64,000 bases of DNA from Mesorhizobium loti. GTDB lineage: Bacteria; Pseudomonadota; Alphaproteobacteria; Rhizobiales; Rhizobiaceae. Positions 18,387-27,998 of the stretch are shown here, piece after piece. Numbering within the stretch: the stretch's first letter is position 1; every line of letters starts with the position of its first letter. Made by a program: the position numbers and the translations under genes. The stretch covers positions 5,991,501 to 6,055,500 of the forward strand of contig NZ_CP033334.1 in assembly GCF_013170705.1 (NCBI RefSeq), given 5' to 3'. Under the pieces are notes generated by a model. The model had not been told where the DNA came from. It worked only from the letters and a program-made list of their open reading frames with translations, and made no database searches.

Positions 18387-19844
18387 TCACGACCAAGGCA
18401 GCGAGAATGTCTTCACATTGGTGTAGCTCTTCATCGCTTCGATGACGCCTTCCTTATAGCCATTGCCCGAATCCTTGATGCCGCCGAAGGGCGACATCTC
18501 GATGCGATAGCCTGGCACTTCCCAGATGTTGACCGTGCCGACCTGCAGGCCCGCAATGTATTTCTGCATGCGCGGAAAGGAGTTGGTGCAGACACCCGAC
18601 GACAGGCCGAAGGCGGTCGAATTGGAGAGTGCGATCAGCGCCTCGTCATCGTCCGGCGCGCGCACGATCGGGATGATCGGCCCGAATGTCTCTTCCATCA
18701 CCAGTTCTGATGTGTGCGGCACGCGATCGACGACGATCGGCGGCAGCAGCGCACCCTGCCGGCCGGGATTGTAGAGTATTTCGGCGCCTTGCTCCGCGGC
18801 CATGTGGACGCGGGTTTCGAACAGTGTCGCGGCCTTCTCGTGCACGACGGTGCCGAGATCGGTCGAGCGATCCATCGGGTCGCCGAAGCGGATTTTTTTC
18901 GCCCGCTCCAGCACCAGCGGGACGAAACGGTCGGCGACGCTTTCCTGGACAAGGATGCGCTTGACCGCAGTGCAGCGCTGGCCGGAGTTTTTCGTCGCTC
19001 CGGCCACCGCCAGGTCCGCCGCCTTCGCCAGATCATCGTCCGACAAATCGTTGAGGATGATCAGCGGATCGTTGCCGCCGAGTTCCAGCACCTGGCGCTT
19101 GTAGCCGGCGGTGCGGGCGATCATCTTGCCGACCGGCACGCCGCCGGTGAAGGTGATCAGGTCGATGTTCTCGTTGGTGATCATCTCGCTGCCGATATCG
19201 GCCGGCCAGCCGGTCACCACCGACAGCATTTCCGGCGGCAAGCCGGCCTCATAGAGAATGTCGGCCAGAAGCAGCGCCGTCATCGGCGTCAGTTCGGTCG
19301 GCTTCACCACCACGCAATTGTTGGTGGCGATCGCCGGCGCCACCTTGTGCGAGACCATGTTGAGCGGATGGTTGAACGGCGTAATCGCCGAGATCGCCTT
19401 CAGCGGCTCGCGGGTGGTGAAGATCTTGCGCGCCTTGCCATGCGGGGTGAGATCGCAGGAAAAGATCTGGCCGTCATCCTGGATGCACATCTGCGCCGAC
19501 AGCGTGAACACGTCATAGGCGCGGCCAACCTCATAGAGCGAGTCGGTCTTGGAGATGCCGAGTTCGAGCGTGATGAGATCGGAGATCTCTTCGCGGCGCG
19601 ACGCCAGCGCTTCAGCGGTGCGAAACAGGATCTGCTGGCGCTCGTAGCGTGTCAGTTTCGACTTGTAGCCGGCGGCGATTTCGAATGCCCGTCGCGCATG
19701 CTCGGCGCGGCCGGCCGGCACGGTGCCAATGACGGTGTCATTCCAGGGGTAACGCACTTTGACGATATCATCGGCATCGACCTTCTTGCCGGCGATACGC
19801 ATCGGCTCGTGGCGAACTTTGATGGCAGGGTCAAGCTTGGTCAT
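18387..19844 (-). CDS. phnY: Phosphonoacetaldehyde dehydrogenase PhnY
   Basis: The 485-residue aldehyde dehydrogenase oxidises phosphonoacetaldehyde to phosphonoacetate with NAD+. Visible catalytic positions are Asn158 (TPFNHP), Lys181 ([10 protein letters not shown]), Glu254 (LELGG) and the nucleophile Cys291 (SGQRCTA); Glu254 and Cys291 agree with my memory of the S. meliloti PhnY numbering. The ATG at 19844 with GGGAAG upstream is preferred to an in-frame start 22 codons earlier. It lies between pbfA and phnA on the same strand, so its product feeds PhnA. Confidence 0.93.
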   Translation of the reverse strand: MTKLDPAIKVRHEPMRIAGKKVDADDIVKVRYPWNDTVIGTVPAGRAEHARRAFEIAAGYKSKLTRYERQQILFRTAEALASRREEISDLITLELGISKTDSLYEVGRAYDVFTLSAQMCIQDDGQIFSCDLTPHGKARKIFTTREPLKAISAITPFNHPLNMVSHKVAPAIATNNCVVVKPTELTPMTALLLADILYEAGLPPEMLSVVTGWPADIGSEMITNENIDLITFTGGVPVGKMIARTAGYKRQVLELGGNDPLIILNDLSDDDLAKAADLAVAGATKNSGQRCTAVKRILVQESVADRFVPLVLERAKKIRFGDPMDRSTDLGTVVHEKAATLFETRVHMAAEQGAEILYNPGRQGALLPPIVVDRVPHTSELVMEETFGPIIPIVRAPDDDEALIALSNSTAFGLSSGVCTNSFPRMQKYIAGLQVGTVNIWEVPGYRIEMSPFGGIKDSGNGYKEGVIEAMKSYTNVKTFSLPWS

Positions 19845-19916
19845 GTGAGTCTTCCCGGTGCTCAGTGAGCAACATTGATTTTTGTCGGCTAGGCCATCGC
19901 GTCTCATCAATAGCTT

Positions 19917-20049
19917 CCCCCACTCCGTCGCCGCTTCGCGGCGCCACCACCCTCCGGAGGGAGAGGAAGGGAGCCAAGGCTGGCAAGCTCAGCGCCTTTC
20001 CTCTCCCCGTCGATCGGGGGAGAGGTGGCCCGAAGGGTCGGAGTGGGGG
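19917..20049. repeat. Mosaic palindromic intergenic repeat
   Basis: The 245-base gap between phnA and phnY holds a GC-rich element bounded by CCCCCACTCCG (19917-19927) and its exact inverse CGGAGTGGGGG (20039-20049). Inside lie further short inverted blocks, including GTCGCCGCTTCGCGGCG and CTCTCCCC/GGGGAGAG. The structure fits the rhizobial intergenic mosaic repeat (RIME-like) class. It may form a long hairpin in the phnWAY transcript and dampen downstream expression. Confidence 0.75.
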
Positions 20050-20089
20050 TCGACTAGCGTAATCACCTACTGGCCACCCAACTCAACCC

Positions 20090-21346
20090 TCACGCCAGCG
20101 CCGCCGCCATCGTCGCGTAGTAGAAAGCGTCGAAATTGCGCAGCGTCGGCTCGTTCGGCAGGTCGGGCAGTAAGCGGTTGACGATGAACGGCACCTCCTG
20201 CTCGGTCAGCCCGCCATGCGAGCGAAGCGGCTCGTTGAGGGCCGCCAGATCGTGGCGATGCTCCGACGTGCCAATCGTCTTGTTCTCGGTCGAGATCAGC
20301 ACGATGTCGCCGATCCTGTCGGCAGGAAGCTCGAAGCGCTCGCAGGCGGTCGGGCTGTCAACGACCAGCATGATGCCGTCTGTCTTGGCGAGCCGCGTCA
20401 TGATGCCGGCCTGGTCGGCGCCATCGGGCAGATAGGCGGTGGCGAAGGAACCGAGCGCGCCGTGGTGGACGACATAGGGGTCAGTGATCGGCAGGATGAC
20501 ACGGGCAGCGTCCTTGCCGAGCCACTCGTCGAGCAGGTCCTGGACATAGACCACATCTGGCGAACCGTCCGCCTTATGCTTGGGCTTCATGCCATGGTCG
20601 GCGGTGACGACGATCGCCGCGCCCAGCGCATCGAGCTCGGCCAGGTACTTGTCGAACATCTCGTAGAAGTCATTGGCCTGGGGCACGCCGGGCGCATATT
20701 TGTGCTGCACATAGTCGGTGGTGGTCAGGTACATGATATCAGGACGGAATTCCCTGAGCAGCCGGACGCCGGCGGCGAAGACGAATTCCGACAGCTCAGC
20801 CGAATAGACTTCAGGCACCGGCAGTCCGAAGTGCTTGGAGGCATTGTCGATGCCGTGCTCGGCCTTGGTGGTGGTGTCGGACTTTTCCGCCGAGAAGCAC
20901 AGTGCGCGGCCCTCATCGAAAGCCAGTCCCTTGCCCAGCAACGCGCGCAGCTTGTCCTTGGCGGTGACCACGGCAACCCTGGCCCCGGCATCGTAGAAAG
21001 CCTGGAAAATGGTCGGCGCGCGCAGGAAGCGCGGGTCGTTCATCATCACTTCCTTGCCGGTCTCGCGCTCGTAGAGATAGTTGCCGCAAATGCCATGCAC
21101 CGACGGCGGGCGACCTGTGGCGATCGACAGATTGTTGGGGTTGGTGAAGCTTGGAATGACCGAGTGCGCGAAGCGCACCGTGCCCTTCTGCTTGATCCTG
21201 ACCAAAGCCGGCATCAGCCCGGCCTTGATCGCCTCGTCGAGATAGGCCGGCTCGCAGCCGTCAAGACAGATGGCGATCGCCGGCACACGTGGCCAGGCGT
21301 AGGTGCGACCGTTGACGGCGACGTTGATGGGAGACATCTGGTTCAT
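20090..21346 (-). CDS. phnA: Phosphonoacetate hydrolase PhnA
   Basis: The 418-residue alkaline-phosphatase-superfamily enzyme cleaves phosphonoacetate to acetate and phosphate. All residues of the two-zinc site are present at the positions I recall for S. meliloti PhnA: Asp29, nucleophile Thr68 (PSFTNPNN), Asp211 and His215 (TTDYVQHKY), Asp250 and His251 (TADHGM) and His377 (RSHGG). It starts 24 bases after the phnW stop. It is the step that breaks the C-P bond, so the cluster uses the PhnW-PhnY-PhnA branch. No phnX (phosphonatase) is visible. Confidence 0.96.
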   Translation of the reverse strand: MNQMSPINVAVNGRTYAWPRVPAIAICLDGCEPAYLDEAIKAGLMPALVRIKQKGTVRFAHSVIPSFTNPNNLSIATGRPPSVHGICGNYLYERETGKEVMMNDPRFLRAPTIFQAFYDAGARVAVVTAKDKLRALLGKGLAFDEGRALCFSAEKSDTTTKAEHGIDNASKHFGLPVPEVYSAELSEFVFAAGVRLLREFRPDIMYLTTTDYVQHKYAPGVPQANDFYEMFDKYLAELDALGAAIVVTADHGMKPKHKADGSPDVVYVQDLLDEWLGKDAARVILPITDPYVVHHGALGSFATAYLPDGADQAGIMTRLAKTDGIMLVVDSPTACERFELPADRIGDIVLISTENKTIGTSEHRHDLAALNEPLRSHGGLTEQEVPFIVNRLLPDLPNEPTLRNFDAFYYATMAAALA

Positions 21347-21370
21347 CGAAAATCCTCGAAATCGGCCGCG

Positions 21371-22570
21371 TCAGGCGGCGAGTTTGGCGCGCTCGGCGAT
21401 TGCCGCGGCGGGTGGGGCGGCGGTGTCGACGCCCATTTCCTTCAGAGACTGTGCCGCCGCCTCGACGACGCGGCGCATCACATGTTCGTCCATCTGGCCG
21501 ATGCAGCCGACGCGGAAGGAATCCACGACCGTCAGCTTGCCCGGATAGATGATGAAGCCCTTGTCCTTCATCAGTTCGTAGAAACGATCGAAGGCGAAGT
21601 TGGCGTGGGCCGGATTGAAGAAGGTGACGATGATCGGCGACAGCCAACGGTCTTTCAGCAGAGTCTCGAAGCCAAGTTCGCGCATGCCGGCGACCATGAC
21701 ATCACGGTTCCTGGTGTAGCGGGCGCCACGGCCGGCGACGCCGCCTTCGGCCTCGTGCTGGCGCAGCGCTTCGAGAAAAGCGGCCACGACATGGGTCGGC
21801 GGGGTGTAGCGCCATTGGCCTGTCTTGTTCATGTGCGCCCACTGCGCATGGACATCGAGCGACAGCGAATGGCTGCGGCCCTTGGCTGCTTCAAGTTCGC
21901 TCTTGCGGGCGATGATGAAGCCGAAGCCTGGCACACCTTCGATGCATTTATTGGCGGAGGAAACCATCGCCTCGTAGCGGATCTCGTTGACGTCGAGCGC
22001 AACGGCGCCGAAGGCGCTCATGGAATCGACCAGCAGCTTGCGGCCCTTTGCATGGACCGCTTCGGCAATCTCGGCGACCGGGTTGAGGATGCCCGAGCTG
22101 GTCTCGCAATGGATGGCAATGACATGGGTGATGGCGGGGTCCGCATCGAGAGCGGCCGCCACCTCGTCGCCGCGTGGCGGCAGGTAGTCGCCCTTGTCGA
22201 TCAGCGTATAGGCGCGGCCGAGATATTGCATGGTCTGCGCGGCGCGTAGGCCGTAGGCACCATTGGCCAGGACCAGAACCTTGCCGTCCCTGGGCACGAA
22301 CGAGCCGAGCATCGCCTCCACGCAGAAGGAGCCGCTGCCCTGCATCGGCACGCAATCGAACTCGTCGTTCGCGTCACCGGTCAGTGCCAGCAGGCGGCGG
22401 CGCAAGTCTGATGTCATGGCACGGAAGTCGCCGTCCCAGGATCCCCAGTCGCGCAGCATGGCCTGCTTGACCGAATAGGCCGTGGTGAGCGGCCCCGGGG
22501 TCAACAGATACGGCTCGCCCAGCGCCGGCCTGGCCAGCGGCTCCGCGGCAAATTTCGTCTCGGCGAGCAT
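21371..22570 (-). CDS. phnW: 2-aminoethylphosphonate--pyruvate transaminase PhnW
   Basis: The 399-residue class V PLP aminotransferase carries LLTPGPLTTAYSVKQAML near the N-terminus, Asp182 (VDSMSAFG) and the Schiff-base Lys208 (SSANKCIEG), all characteristic of PhnW. It transfers the amino group of AEP to pyruvate to give phosphonoacetaldehyde and L-alanine. GGAGGA lies just ahead of the ATG. It is the first gene of the minus-strand phnW-phnA-phnY-pbfA run. The C-terminal tail is about 20 residues longer than minimal PhnW proteins. Confidence 0.95.
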   Translation of the reverse strand: MLAETKFAAEPLARPALGEPYLLTPGPLTTAYSVKQAMLRDWGSWDGDFRAMTSDLRRRLLALTGDANDEFDCVPMQGSGSFCVEAMLGSFVPRDGKVLVLANGAYGLRAAQTMQYLGRAYTLIDKGDYLPPRGDEVAAALDADPAITHVIAIHCETSSGILNPVAEIAEAVHAKGRKLLVDSMSAFGAVALDVNEIRYEAMVSSANKCIEGVPGFGFIIARKSELEAAKGRSHSLSLDVHAQWAHMNKTGQWRYTPPTHVVAAFLEALRQHEAEGGVAGRGARYTRNRDVMVAGMRELGFETLLKDRWLSPIIVTFFNPAHANFAFDRFYELMKDKGFIIYPGKLTVVDSFRVGCIGQMDEHVMRRVVEAAAQSLKEMGVDTAAPPAAAIAERAKLAA

Positions 22571-22636
22571 GGTGTCCTCCGACAGATCGCTGCTTTTTGA
22601 TGTGGCCTCATTCTTGGCCCGAACGACATATTTGTA

Positions 22637-22667
22637 AAATCGTTATTTTGTATCGAAGTATCGATTT
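22637..22667. promoter_or_regulatory. Inverted repeat upstream of phnW
   Basis: AAATCG (22637-22642) and CGATTT (22662-22667) flank an AT-rich core about 67-97 bases upstream of the phnW start. The dyad size and place suit a LysR-type regulator site, and similar words lie in the phnS and lysR promoter regions. This is predicted from sequence alone. Confidence 0.45.
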
Positions 22668-22703
22668 AGGCGATGAGCTTCTTTGCCGGTTTCATGGAGC
22701 AAT

Positions 22704-24419
22704 TCAGCCTTGCCACGCCACGGCGGACGCCATCTCGCCTGTCGCCTCACTGCCCCTTGCCAGCCGGCTCTCGAGCAGATCGCCGCTCTGCGTCAACAGG
22801 GGGTAGGCGACCGAAGCCATCAGCGAGTTGATTTCCTTCAGTGCCCTGACCGCCTCCAGATGGATGTCGCTGGTGTCGATGCTTTGCGGCATTCCCGACT
22901 GCAGGCGCTTGAGATGACGGTCATGGCTCATGCGTTCCAGCTTGCGCATCCTCTCCTTCTCGACGACGAGTTGCCGCGCCGAATCGAGATCGCTCGATAC
23001 CAGCACGTTGAGCGCAAGCTGCATGTTGGCCATGACACGGTTATGAAGCCCGGCCAGTTCGCTCCAGCCATCGCGCGAAAAGCGCAGGTTCTTGTCACGC
23101 AATTCCTGGGTGAGCACGAGCAGGTTCTTGGCGACGATGTCGCCGGCGCGTTCGAGATTGATGGCGAAGTCGGTGAGTTCGATGCCGCGCTGGGCCTCGG
23201 CCGCGGTCATGCTGCCGCGATTGACCTCGGCAATGTAGAGCTTGATCTCGGTGTGGGCGCGGTTGACCTCGTCATCGAGCTTCTGCACCTGTCGGATCTG
23301 CTCGGCAGCGCCGGCATCGAAGAAATCCATCACCGGACGCAGCATCACCTCCACGACCTCGCCCATGCGCAGCAACTCGCGCGTCGCACTGGCCAAAGCA
23401 AGGCCCGGTGTGCGCATGACGCTGCGGTCGAGCGCGCTGGCACGACGCGACATGAGGTCCGTGTCCTCGCCTGCCTTTGCCGGCGGCTTGTCGGCGATCA
23501 GCAAGGTCACCAGCCGCTCCATCATGCCGGTGAAGGGCAGGCAGCAGACGACCAGTGCCAGATTGAAGGCGAGATGCAGATTGACCAGTTGCCGGCCTTC
23601 GGTTGCGCCGAACATATCCGTCGGAAACGCTACGGCCTGAAGCGCAAACAAGGCGGCGAGCGCCGCCGTGCCACGAAAGATCAGATTGCCGAGCGGGACA
23701 CGACGCGCCGCGACGGCCTCGCCGCGCGTCAGCCACACCGCGATGAGCGCACCGCCGCAATTGGCGCCGAGGATGAAGAACAGACCGACCTCGACGGGCA
23801 AAACGCCTTGCGCGGCGAGTGTGACGAACAGCAGGACCGCCGCCACACTGGAATGGATCAGCCATGTGAACAGGGTCGCCGCGGCAAAGGCGGTGAAGTA
23901 GTCGGCGCGCAAATAGGAAATCACCAGCGGCAGCAATGTGCTCTGCCGCATTGGCGCGGTCGCCTCGCCGATCATATGCAGCGACAGCAGAACGAAGGCC
24001 ACCCCCATCAGGATGCGCCCGCCTTGCCTGATGCCGCGCGCCTCGAACTTCAGGAACATCGCTCCGCCGACCAGGATCAACGCCGGCACCAGCCAGCTAA
24101 GGTCGAACGACAGCACCTGTACGACCAGCGCCGAACCGAGGTCGGCGCCAAGCAGGATGGGCAGCCCTGATGACACCGACACCATGCCGCTGGCGGCAAA
24201 GCCGGTCGTCAAGATGGCGACGGCGGTGGAGCTTTGCAGCAGTACCGCAAGCAGCGTGCCGACACCCGCCGACCTGATCCGGGCGCCCCGGGTTTGTCTC
24301 AACGCATCGCGCAGTACGGGGCCGCAGGCTCGCTCCACTCCGGTGCGCACCATGCGCACCGCCCAGAGCAGCAGCATGACGGCGCCCGCCAGATGCAGCA
24401 GGATGATGGAGAATTGCAT
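22704..24419 (-). CDS. Na/Pi cotransporter family protein with PhoU-like C-terminal domain
   Basis: The 571-residue membrane protein has two inverted Na/Pi repeats, each with a short polar re-entrant motif: LLQSSTAVAILTTG near residue 60 and TWLIHSSVAAVLLF near 185. About eight hydrophobic segments follow to residue 310, and then a helical PhoU-like region (residues 340-560). Relatives such as E. coli YjbB export phosphate. In this cluster, phosphate is released inside the cell by PhnA, so export of excess phosphate is a sensible role; import is the alternative. It is divergent from the LysR gene and upstream of phnW on the same strand. Confidence 0.9.
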   Translation of the reverse strand: MQFSIILLHLAGAVMLLLWAVRMVRTGVERACGPVLRDALRQTRGARIRSAGVGTLLAVLLQSSTAVAILTTGFAASGMVSVSSGLPILLGADLGSALVVQVLSFDLSWLVPALILVGGAMFLKFEARGIRQGGRILMGVAFVLLSLHMIGEATAPMRQSTLLPLVISYLRADYFTAFAAATLFTWLIHSSVAAVLLFVTLAAQGVLPVEVGLFFILGANCGGALIAVWLTRGEAVAARRVPLGNLIFRGTAALAALFALQAVAFPTDMFGATEGRQLVNLHLAFNLALVVCCLPFTGMMERLVTLLIADKPPAKAGEDTDLMSRRASALDRSVMRTPGLALASATRELLRMGEVVEVMLRPVMDFFDAGAAEQIRQVQKLDDEVNRAHTEIKLYIAEVNRGSMTAAEAQRGIELTDFAINLERAGDIVAKNLLVLTQELRDKNLRFSRDGWSELAGLHNRVMANMQLALNVLVSSDLDSARQLVVEKERMRKLERMSHDRHLKRLQSGMPQSIDTSDIHLEAVRALKEINSLMASVAYPLLTQSGDLLESRLARGSEATGEMASAVAWQG

Positions 24420-24494
24420 GGCCGTGCCTCCGTCGCCAACGGCCGGCAGGGACGTCGACCCATCCTCAGGCTGATGGCGGGCTGAACATAAGTC

Positions 24495-24539
24495 AAATCG
24501 TTCGTTTCTATCTTTTAGTTAGTGTGCCTTATGCTAAGC
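24495..24539. promoter_or_regulatory. AT-rich divergent promoter region between the Na/Pi and lysR genes
   Basis: The stretch begins with AAATCGTT (24495-24502), the same word as upstream of phnW, and continues as an AT-rich run with ATCTTTTAGTTAG. It lies 35-80 bases ahead of the lysR start and 76-120 bases ahead of the Na/Pi gene. It probably holds the shared promoter and a LysR site. Confidence 0.4.
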
Positions 24540-24573
24540 TGTCAGCGATCCCAGGGTCTCGGAGGCACAGAAG

Positions 24574-25443
24574 ATGCGCTACGTTCAGCTGCGGGCCTTT
24601 CACCAGGTGGCCATCTCAGGTGGTTTTTCGCGCGCCGCCGAAGCGCTGTTCCTGACCCAGCCCGCCATATCGGATCAGGTGCGCAAACTGGAGGAAGAGT
24701 ATGACGTTCTGCTCTTCAACCGAAACAAGAAGCAGGTCACGCTGACCCATTCGGGCCAGAAGTTGCTCGAGATAACCCACCGCATGTTCGATACCGAGCA
24801 GCAGGCGCTCGAATTGCTGACGGAGTCGCGCGCGCTGCGTTCCGGCACGCTGCGCATCGTCGCCGATGCAGCACACCATTTGCTGCACATCCTCGGCAGC
24901 TTCCGGGCTCGCTATCCCGGCGTCCAGGTTTCGGTGCGCGCCGGCAACACCGAAACGGTGATCAGCAGCCTCTACAGCTACGATGCCGATATTGGTGTCC
25001 TGGGCGAGGTGCCGACCGGGCGCGATTTCGAGGTGCTGAAACTGAATTCGACACCGATCATCGCCTTCACCTCCATCGACCATCCGCTGTCGGACAAGAA
25101 GTCGCTGACGCTGAAACAACTCGCGCAGGAACCACTTGTCATGCGCGAGCGCGGTTCGAAGACGCGCCAGAAGCTCGAGGACCTGGCCGCGGCGTCGAAG
25201 GTCGAACTCAGGCCTGTGATCGAGGCGGAGGGCCGCGAAGCCGTCCGCGAGATCGTCGCCTCGGGTGCCGGCATCGGCTTTGTCTCGGCGGCCGAGTTCG
25301 GCCAGGATTCGCGTCTGGTGGCGATCGCCATCGACGCGCCCGAAACCCTGATGGACGAAGCGCTGATCTGCCTGCGCGAGCGTAGCGGCGGCAAGCTCGT
25401 GCGTGCCTTTCTCGACATGGCGCGCTCGATGTCGGCGGACTAA
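24574..25443 (+). CDS. LysR-family transcriptional regulator of the AEP cluster
   Basis: The 289-residue protein has an N-terminal LysR helix-turn-helix (residues 1-60, GGFSRAAEALFLTQPAISDQ) and a LysR substrate-binding domain (LRIVADAAHHLLHILGSF and ASGAGIGFVSAAEFG). GGAGG precedes the ATG. It is divergent from the Na/Pi and phnWAY genes and is the only regulator inside the AEP block. AEP-responsive LysR proteins are known to switch on phosphate-independent AEP use, so this is the likely role. Its stop codon overlaps the stop of the convergent flavoprotein gene by three bases. Confidence 0.92.
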   Translation: MRYVQLRAFHQVAISGGFSRAAEALFLTQPAISDQVRKLEEEYDVLLFNRNKKQVTLTHSGQKLLEITHRMFDTEQQALELLTESRALRSGTLRIVADAAHHLLHILGSFRARYPGVQVSVRAGNTETVISSLYSYDADIGVLGEVPTGRDFEVLKLNSTPIIAFTSIDHPLSDKKSLTLKQLAQEPLVMRERGSKTRQKLEDLAAASKVELRPVIEAEGREAVREIVASGAGIGFVSAAEFGQDSRLVAIAIDAPETLMDEALICLRERSGGKLVRAFLDMARSMSAD

Positions 25444-27917
25444 GCGGCGGCCCTGATCTCCAGCGCATCCGCCTTCACCCGCTCCGACTTCGGATCGTAG
25501 GGGCTGCGCAGATGAGCCATGGCGGCATGGCGCACACCGGCAAGGTCGATTTCGAAACGGCCGTCGGTGAGGAACGCGGCATCGACGCCGGCTTCGTTTT
25601 CGATCAGCCCGAGCGCCACCGAGCGGCCGAGCGTGTGGCCGTAGGCGGCTGAGCGAACCTCGCCGACAGGCTTGCCGTCGCGCAGGATCAGTTCGCCGCC
25701 CCACAACATCGGCTCGGCATCGTCGAGCGTGAACAGCACGATGCGCCTGGCCGGTGCCGCCGACGGCTTTGCCTTGACCAACGCCTCGTGGCCTATGAAG
25801 CCGCCCGGCTTGTTCATGGCGACAGCGAAGCCAAGCCCGGCCTGCCAGGGATTGATATCGGGCGTCAATTCCCTGCCCCAGGCGCGAAACCCCTTTTCGA
25901 TGCGCAAGGCGTCGAGCGCGTAGTAGCCGGCATCCAAGAGGCCGAATTCACGCCCCGCTTCATGCAGCGCCTCGTAGACGCCGACGGCGAATTCGGTCGG
26001 CACGATCAGTTCCCAGCCGAGTTCTCCGACATAGGTCATGCGATTGGCATAGGCGGTGGCGTAGCCGATATCGATCTCGCGGATGGTTGCGAAGGGGAAG
26101 CCGGCATTGGAAAAGTCCGCTGACGACAATTTGCCAAGCAGATTGCGTGAACGCGGCCCCATCACAGCCAGCACCGCATAGGACGAGGTGACGTCGGTCA
26201 GGATCGCATGGGCATCGGATGGGATATTCTTGACGATCCAGTCGGCGTCGTGGACCGCCTGCGCCGAGCCGGTGACGATAAGGAATTTCTCCGTGGCAAG
26301 CCGCATCACGGTAAGATCGCTTTCATAGCCGCCGCGCGCGTTGAGCACGGCCGTGTAGACGGAGGTTCCCACCGGCACATCGACATCTGCGGCGCAGATC
26401 CGGTTCAACACCGCACAGGCATCGCGGCCCTGGACGAGCAGCTTGGCAAATGAGGTCTGGTCGAAGATGGCGACCGCTTCACGCGTCGCCTTCATCTCGC
26501 GCTTGACTGCCTCGTGCCAGTTCTGGCGGCCAAAGGCGTAGTCGTTCTCGGCCTTCTCTCCCGGGGCGGCGAACCAGTTGGCACGCTCCCATCCCATCTT
26601 GGAGCCGAAGCAGGCACCCTTGACGGCGAGCCGGTCGTAGAGTGGTGAGCGGCGGAACGGCCGTGCGGTATCCAGTTCGCGGTTCGGCCACGGCATGGCG
26701 TAGTGCAGGCCGAGCGTCTCCTTGACCCGGTCATGCAGCCAACGCGGATTGTTGTTGAAGGAGGCGAAGCGCCTGATATCGACCGGCCACAAATCCATGG
26801 TCGGCGCGCTGTTGACGATCCATTCGGCCAGCGCCCTGCCCGCGCCGCCAGCGCTGGCGATGCCCATCGAATTGAAGCCGGCGCCGACATAGAAATTCTT
26901 CAGTTCCGGCGCCTCGCCCAGGATGAAATTGTTGTCCGGCGTGAAGCTCTCGGGGCCGTTGTAGAATTTCTTGACCTCGGCCTCAGCCAGTTGCGGTACG
27001 CGGACGAGCGCGTTTTCCATCAGGATCTCGAACTGGTCCCAATCGTCGGGCAGCAGCGCGAACTCGAAGTTTTCGGGAATGCCGTTCATGCCCCACGGCT
27101 TGGCATGCGGCTCAAAGCCGCCCATGACAAGGCCACCGACCTCCTCCTTGAAGTAGATGAAGCCGTCGGGATCGCGCATGACTGGCAGGTCCGGATGCAC
27201 ACCCTCGATCCTGCCGGTGACGATGTACATGTGCTCGGCCGAGTGCAGCGGCACCGAGACACCGCACATCAACCCGACCTTGCGGGCCCATTGGCCGGCG
27301 CAGTTGACGACGATCTCGGCGGCGATGTCGCCGCGATCCGTTTCGACGCCGCAGGCAACGCCGTTCTTCACGCTGATGCCGGTGACCTTGACCCGCTCGA
27401 ATATTCTGGCGCCGCGGTTGCGCGCGCCCTTGGCCAGCGATTGCGTCAGATCCGTTGGATTGGCCTTGCCGTCGCCCGGCAACCAGACGGCGCCGACCAG
27501 ATCGTCCGTCGCCATCACCGGCCATAGATCTTCGGCTTCCCTGGGCGAGATGACATCGATCTCCACCCCTTGAGCACGGGCCGAAGCGGCCGTGCGCTTC
27601 AGCACTGTCATCCGGTCGGCGGTACGCGCCACCGACAGCGAGCCACAATTCTTCCAGCCTGTGGCAAGACCGGTCTCGGCCTCCAGTTCGCTGTAGAGCT
27701 GCGTGGAATAGCGGATCAGGCTGGTCATGTTGGAGTGGCTGCGCAACTGCCCGACCAGGCCGGCGGCATGCCAGGTGGTGCCGCCGCTGAGTTGGCCCTG
27801 CTCGAGCAGGACGACATCGGTCCAACCAAGCTTGGTCAGATGATAGGCGACCGAACAGCCGATGATGCCGCCGCCGACAATGACGACACGTGCCTGGGTT
27901 GGAAATTCATGTGCCAT
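25440..27917 (-). CDS. FAD-dependent oxidoreductase with GcvT domain (dimethylglycine/sarcosine dehydrogenase-like)
   Basis: The 825-residue protein has an N-terminal DAO-type FAD fold (VVIVGGGIIGCSVAYHL, residues 11-27) followed by GTTWHAAGL, in which His50 matches the histidine that binds FAD covalently in dimethylglycine and sarcosine dehydrogenases. From about residue 430 it has an aminomethyltransferase (GcvT) tetrahydrofolate domain. Such proteins demethylate N-methylated glycines and pass the one-carbon unit to folate. Its neighbours are AEP and ectoine genes, so a methylated amine or amino acid linked to those solutes is possible. A DeoR regulator gene lies directly upstream on the same strand. 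Confidence 0.9.
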   Translation of the reverse strand: MAHEFPTQARVVIVGGGIIGCSVAYHLTKLGWTDVVLLEQGQLSGGTTWHAAGLVGQLRSHSNMTSLIRYSTQLYSELEAETGLATGWKNCGSLSVARTADRMTVLKRTAASARAQGVEIDVISPREAEDLWPVMATDDLVGAVWLPGDGKANPTDLTQSLAKGARNRGARIFERVKVTGISVKNGVACGVETDRGDIAAEIVVNCAGQWARKVGLMCGVSVPLHSAEHMYIVTGRIEGVHPDLPVMRDPDGFIYFKEEVGGLVMGGFEPHAKPWGMNGIPENFEFALLPDDWDQFEILMENALVRVPQLAEAEVKKFYNGPESFTPDNNFILGEAPELKNFYVGAGFNSMGIASAGGAGRALAEWIVNSAPTMDLWPVDIRRFASFNNNPRWLHDRVKETLGLHYAMPWPNRELDTARPFRRSPLYDRLAVKGACFGSKMGWERANWFAAPGEKAENDYAFGRQNWHEAVKREMKATREAVAIFDQTSFAKLLVQGRDACAVLNRICAADVDVPVGTSVYTAVLNARGGYESDLTVMRLATEKFLIVTGSAQAVHDADWIVKNIPSDAHAILTDVTSSYAVLAVMGPRSRNLLGKLSSADFSNAGFPFATIREIDIGYATAYANRMTYVGELGWELIVPTEFAVGVYEALHEAGREFGLLDAGYYALDALRIEKGFRAWGRELTPDINPWQAGLGFAVAMNKPGGFIGHEALVKAKPSAAPARRIVLFTLDDAEPMLWGGELILRDGKPVGEVRSAAYGHTLGRSVALGLIENEAGVDAAFLTDGRFEIDLAGVRHAAMAHLRSPYDPKSERVKADALEIRAAA

Positions 27918-27960
27918 GAGCGTTCCGCCATGTGAGGGATGGCCGGCACATTAGCACAGG

Positions 27961-27998
27961 AAAGTCAAATATCAACTCAAAAAGTCACAAAATATCAC
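27961..27998. promoter_or_regulatory. Direct AAAGTCA...ATATCA repeats upstream of the flavoprotein gene
   Basis: AAAGTCAAATATCA (27961-27974) and AAAGTCACAAAATATCAC (27981-27998) form an imperfect direct repeat with a 20-base period, 45-80 bases upstream of the GcvT-flavoprotein start and overlapping the last codons of the DeoR gene. DeoR proteins often bind repeated sites of this size, so this is a likely DeoR operator. Confidence 0.5.

Noticed and set aside
20216..22249. Plus-strand frame of 677 codons across phnA and phnW
   Set aside because: Antisense to PhnA and PhnW, whose active-site residues are all intact. The translation shows no family features.
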